Below, piece by piece: positions 15,846 through 17,354 of a stretch of DNA of 17,354 nt. The position numbers were made by a program, and so were the translations under genes. This stretch comes from an uncultured Acidobacteriota bacterium (GTDB lineage Bacteria > Acidobacteriota > Terriglobia > Terriglobales > Acidobacteriaceae). Position 1 is the first letter of the stretch. Each line of letters starts with the position of its first letter. The stretch is from the NCBI GenBank assembly GCA_903832475.1, contig CAILBQ010000113.1, positions 1-17,354 on the forward strand, in the 5' to 3' direction. The notes under the pieces were generated by a model. The model searched no databases. It had not been told where the DNA came from and saw only the letters and a program-made list of their open reading frames with translations.

Positions 15846-16016
15846 CTAGCGGCCGAAGTTGAGGACCACGATGGCGAAGATGGCGGCGGCGCCGAGGATG
15901 ATGACGGCCAAGAGGGCACAGATGAACCAGGCAGCGCGCTTTTGTTCGGCAGGTGTGGGCTGGGTGATGCCGAAGAAGTCGATGAAGCCGCGGGTGATGA
16001 AGTTGATGAGGCCCAT
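15846..16016 (-). CDS. 56-residue small membrane protein
   Basis: The gene encodes MGLINFITRGFIDFFGITQP, a short polar link (TPAEQKRAAW) and one strong transmembrane helix (FICALLAVIILGAAAIFAIV) with a short tail ending NFGR. GGAG stands nine bases before the ATG. The N-terminal segment could form an amphipathic helix on the membrane surface. No family is recognised. It lies on the same strand as the LytTR regulator, about 150 bases downstream of it, and faces the acidic-protein gene across 28 bases. Confidence 0.72.
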   Translation of the reverse strand: MGLINFITRGFIDFFGITQPTPAEQKRAAWFICALLAVIILGAAAIFAIVVLNFGR

Positions 16017-16080
16017 GGGGGAAAGTCTCCGGTGGAGCAGCACTGCCGTTGAAGAAGGTGAAGTAAGGCGCAAGATAAAC

Positions 16081-16108
16081 GCAGATCCTTCACTTCGTTC
16101 AGGAGGAC
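16081..16108. repeat. Dispersed repeat GCAGATCCTTC... copy 2
   Basis: A shortened relative of the element at 10968, reading GCAGATCCTTCACT, TCGTTCAGGA and GGAC. Part of it belongs to a stem, CGTTCAGGAGGA with TCCTCTGAACG (16096-16121), with one bulged G, between the LytTR gene and the small membrane protein gene. Confidence 0.5.
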
Positions 16109-16167
16109 AAATCCTCTGAACGGCTCCTCGTCTAAGGATGCGCCCGCGAGTGGCGGTGCGGCAAATT

Positions 16168-16998
16168 TTAGAGGTTAAACAGTTCGCGGAGGCGGCGGGT
16201 TTGGGAACGGCTGACGGGGATTTCCGTTTGCTTTTTGTCGTCCATGCGGAGCTGGTAGCTGGATTTGAACCAGGGAACGACTTCGCGGATGTGGTCGATG
16301 TTGACGACGTAGCCGCGGTGGGCGCGCCAGAAGAGGTTGGGGTCGAGGAGTTCGAGGAGCTCTTCGAGGGTGCGGCACTTGGAGTGGCCTTCGACGGCGG
16401 GGGTGACGACGCGGATGGTGCCGTCTTCGATGGCGGCGAAGCAGATCTCGGCCTGGTCGACGAGGAGCAGGCGGCTTTGCACCTGGACGATGAGCTTGCT
16501 GGGAGCGGTAGCGCGGGGAGCGGCCTGCTGGCGGTGAAGCATCTCGAGCAGGGTGTTGATGCCGGTGGATTCGGCTTCAGAGCGGATGCCGGCTTCGAGC
16601 GCGGTGGGGGCGGCTTCGGAACTGTTGTCGAGCATGCGGGCGCGGGTGCGTTCAACGGCCTGGAGGATGCGGGCGCGGTCGAAAGGCTTGAGCAGGTAAT
16701 CGACGGCGTTCACGTCGAAGGCGCGGACCGCGTATTGGTCGTAGGCGGTGGCGAAGACGACGAGCGGCAGGTGATCGAGGCCGCGATGGTCGATGAGGTG
16801 CTTGAGGACGGCGAAGCCGTCGAGGCCAGGCATCTGGACGTCGAGGAAGACGACGTCGGGCTGGTGCTCTTCGATGAGCTTGACGGCTTCAATGCCGTTG
16901 GAGCCTTCGGCGAGGACTTCGACGTTGCCGATGGACTCGAGCAGGTACTTCAGCTCTTCGCGGGCCAGTTGCTCATCGTCGATGATGAGAGCCGTCAT
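16168..16998 (-). CDS. LytTR-family DNA-binding response regulator
   Basis: A 276-residue LytR/AlgR-type response regulator. The receiver domain (about 1-122) has the acidic pair D7-D8, the phosphoacceptor D53 in VVFLDVQMPG, T84 in FATAYD and K104 in LLKPF. A flexible Ala/Glu-rich linker (about 123-168) follows, then the LytTR domain (about 170-276) with the WRAHRGYVVNIDHIREV signature and SRSQTRRLRELFNL at the end. It should bind imperfect direct repeats in promoters once phosphorylated. The usual LytS-like sensor kinase is not upstream within this window, where only repeats are found. I start at ATG 16998, where receiver homology begins; a TTG at 17070 would add a Pro-rich 24-residue tail. 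No strong ribosome binding site precedes either start. Confidence 0.92.
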   Translation of the reverse strand: MTALIIDDEQLAREELKYLLESIGNVEVLAEGSNGIEAVKLIEEHQPDVVFLDVQMPGLDGFAVLKHLIDHRGLDHLPLVVFATAYDQYAVRAFDVNAVDYLLKPFDRARILQAVERTRARMLDNSSEAAPTALEAGIRSEAESTGINTLLEMLHRQQAAPRATAPSKLIVQVQSRLLLVDQAEICFAAIEDGTIRVVTPAVEGHSKCRTLEELLELLDPNLFWRAHRGYVVNIDHIREVVPWFKSSYQLRMDDKKQTEIPVSRSQTRRLRELFNL

Positions 16999-17227
16999 AG
17001 GTGTGCTGATAGGACTCTCGGGAGGGAGAGTTGGTTGCAGTAAATCGGGTCTAGGTGATTGATTTGGCAAGGCTCAGGCTCGATTCCAAGGGTTAACCAT
17101 GGGTTCGGATGAGGTTGTTCGGCGAGGCTTGGTTGAGCCGGCTGACGATGCTGTCAGTGTAGCTCGTTTGGGAGAGCCGGGATTGGCCGGATGCGATGTG
17201 TTCATAGGGCAGTTGCTGAGGAGAAAA

Positions 17228-17257
17228 GCAGGTCCTTGACTCTATTCGCTCAGCATG
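17228..17257. repeat. Dispersed repeat GCAGGTCCTTGACT... copy 3
   Basis: Third relative of the element at 10968: GCAGGTCCTTGACT, then TATTCGCTCAG and CATGAT. The start and the CGCTCAG end match copy 1, and the middle is shortened. Confidence 0.55.
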
Positions 17258-17277
17258 ATGGATGAGGCGAGAAGCAG

Positions 17278-17294
17278 ATTCCCCTGAGGGGAAT
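17278..17294. repeat. Palindrome ATTCCCC-TGA-GGGGAAT
   Basis: A perfect 7-base inverted repeat around TGA, directly followed by GACAGAAAG and the A-rich tandem repeat. The three elements in a row look like one composite intergenic unit. Confidence 0.6.
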
Positions 17295-17296
17295 GA

Positions 17297-17354
17297 CAGA
17301 AAGAAAAGCAAGTACAAAAAAAGCAAGTACAAAAAAGCAAATACAAGAAAGGCA
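17297..17354. repeat. A-rich tandem repeat, unit about 15 bases (AAAAAGCAAGTACAA)
   Basis: Three successive units read AAAGCAAGTAC, AAAGCAAGTAC and AAAGCAAATAC, separated by runs of A, followed by a degenerate AAGAAAGGCA at the window edge. The spacing is about 15-16 bases. The strand composition (purine-rich, almost no T) is unlike the flanking DNA. Confidence 0.7.

Larger units (their letters stand above)
16999..17354. other. Repeat-rich intergenic tail upstream of the LytTR gene
   Basis: No gene is supported here. The region must hold the LytTR promoter (minus strand) but no clear hexamers were found. It contains copy 3 of the dispersed repeat, a palindrome and an A-rich tandem repeat that runs to the window edge. 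Confidence 0.55.

Noticed and set aside
16138..17043. 301-codon open frame on the plus strand
   Set aside because: It is antisense to the LytTR regulator, which has full receiver and LytTR signatures. The shadow frame has no domain pattern.
17297..17354. Possible CRISPR array at the window end
   Set aside because: Units are about 15 bases and abut with only A-runs between; there are no unique spacers and no cas genes.

Overview
The window looks like chromosomal DNA from an acidobacterium of the Terriglobia type (Granulicella, Terriglobus, Edaphobacter or Acidobacterium relatives). The clearest indicator is the 843-residue permease at 4751-7282. It has the duplicated MacB/FtsX architecture of the acidobacterial duplicated orphan permease (ADOP) family and no ATPase partner nearby. 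GC-rich coding sequence, many secreted hydrolases and short REP-like palindromes between genes fit the same assignment. It is inferred from protein families, not from a marker gene.

Layout. 50-1063 is a secreted metallo-beta-lactamase-fold hydrolase. 1238-2429 is a Tat-exported M19 dipeptidase broken by two frameshifts. 2502-4211 (minus) is a secreted serine beta-lactamase-like hydrolase, convergent with it. A 540-base gap with palindromes leads to the ADOP permease. 7329-8207 (minus) holds a toxin-antitoxin locus: a putative small antitoxin, a VapC-type PIN toxin two bases behind it, and the eroded remains of a HigA-like helix-turn-helix gene. Next come a YceH (DUF480) protein (8313-8984), a second palindrome cluster, a secreted M28 aminopeptidase (9240-10937), a Dps ferritin-like protein (11130-11666) with a clear terminator, and a TTG-initiated ferredoxin-NADP-reductase-like flavoprotein (11825-12676).

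From 12677 to 13567 the sequence is mostly non-coding. It contains two very short candidate genes, one encoding a 40-residue single-span membrane peptide. It is followed by a membrane-anchored TPR protein (13568-15256) and a small acidic secreted protein (15317-15817) of unknown function. The window ends with a 56-residue membrane peptide (minus), an orphan LytTR response regulator (minus), and a repeat-rich tail ending in an A-rich tandem repeat.

Functionally, the intact genes suggest extracytoplasmic peptide and ester hydrolysis, a toxin-antitoxin module, iron and oxidative-stress protection, and envelope or regulatory functions. Most genes stand alone; the only tight operon is the toxin-antitoxin pair. 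The best candidates for something undescribed are the microprotein, TPR and acidic secreted protein cluster at 13199-15817 and the toxin-antitoxin locus with its decayed third gene. No complete insertion sequence, rRNA, tRNA or CRISPR array was seen.
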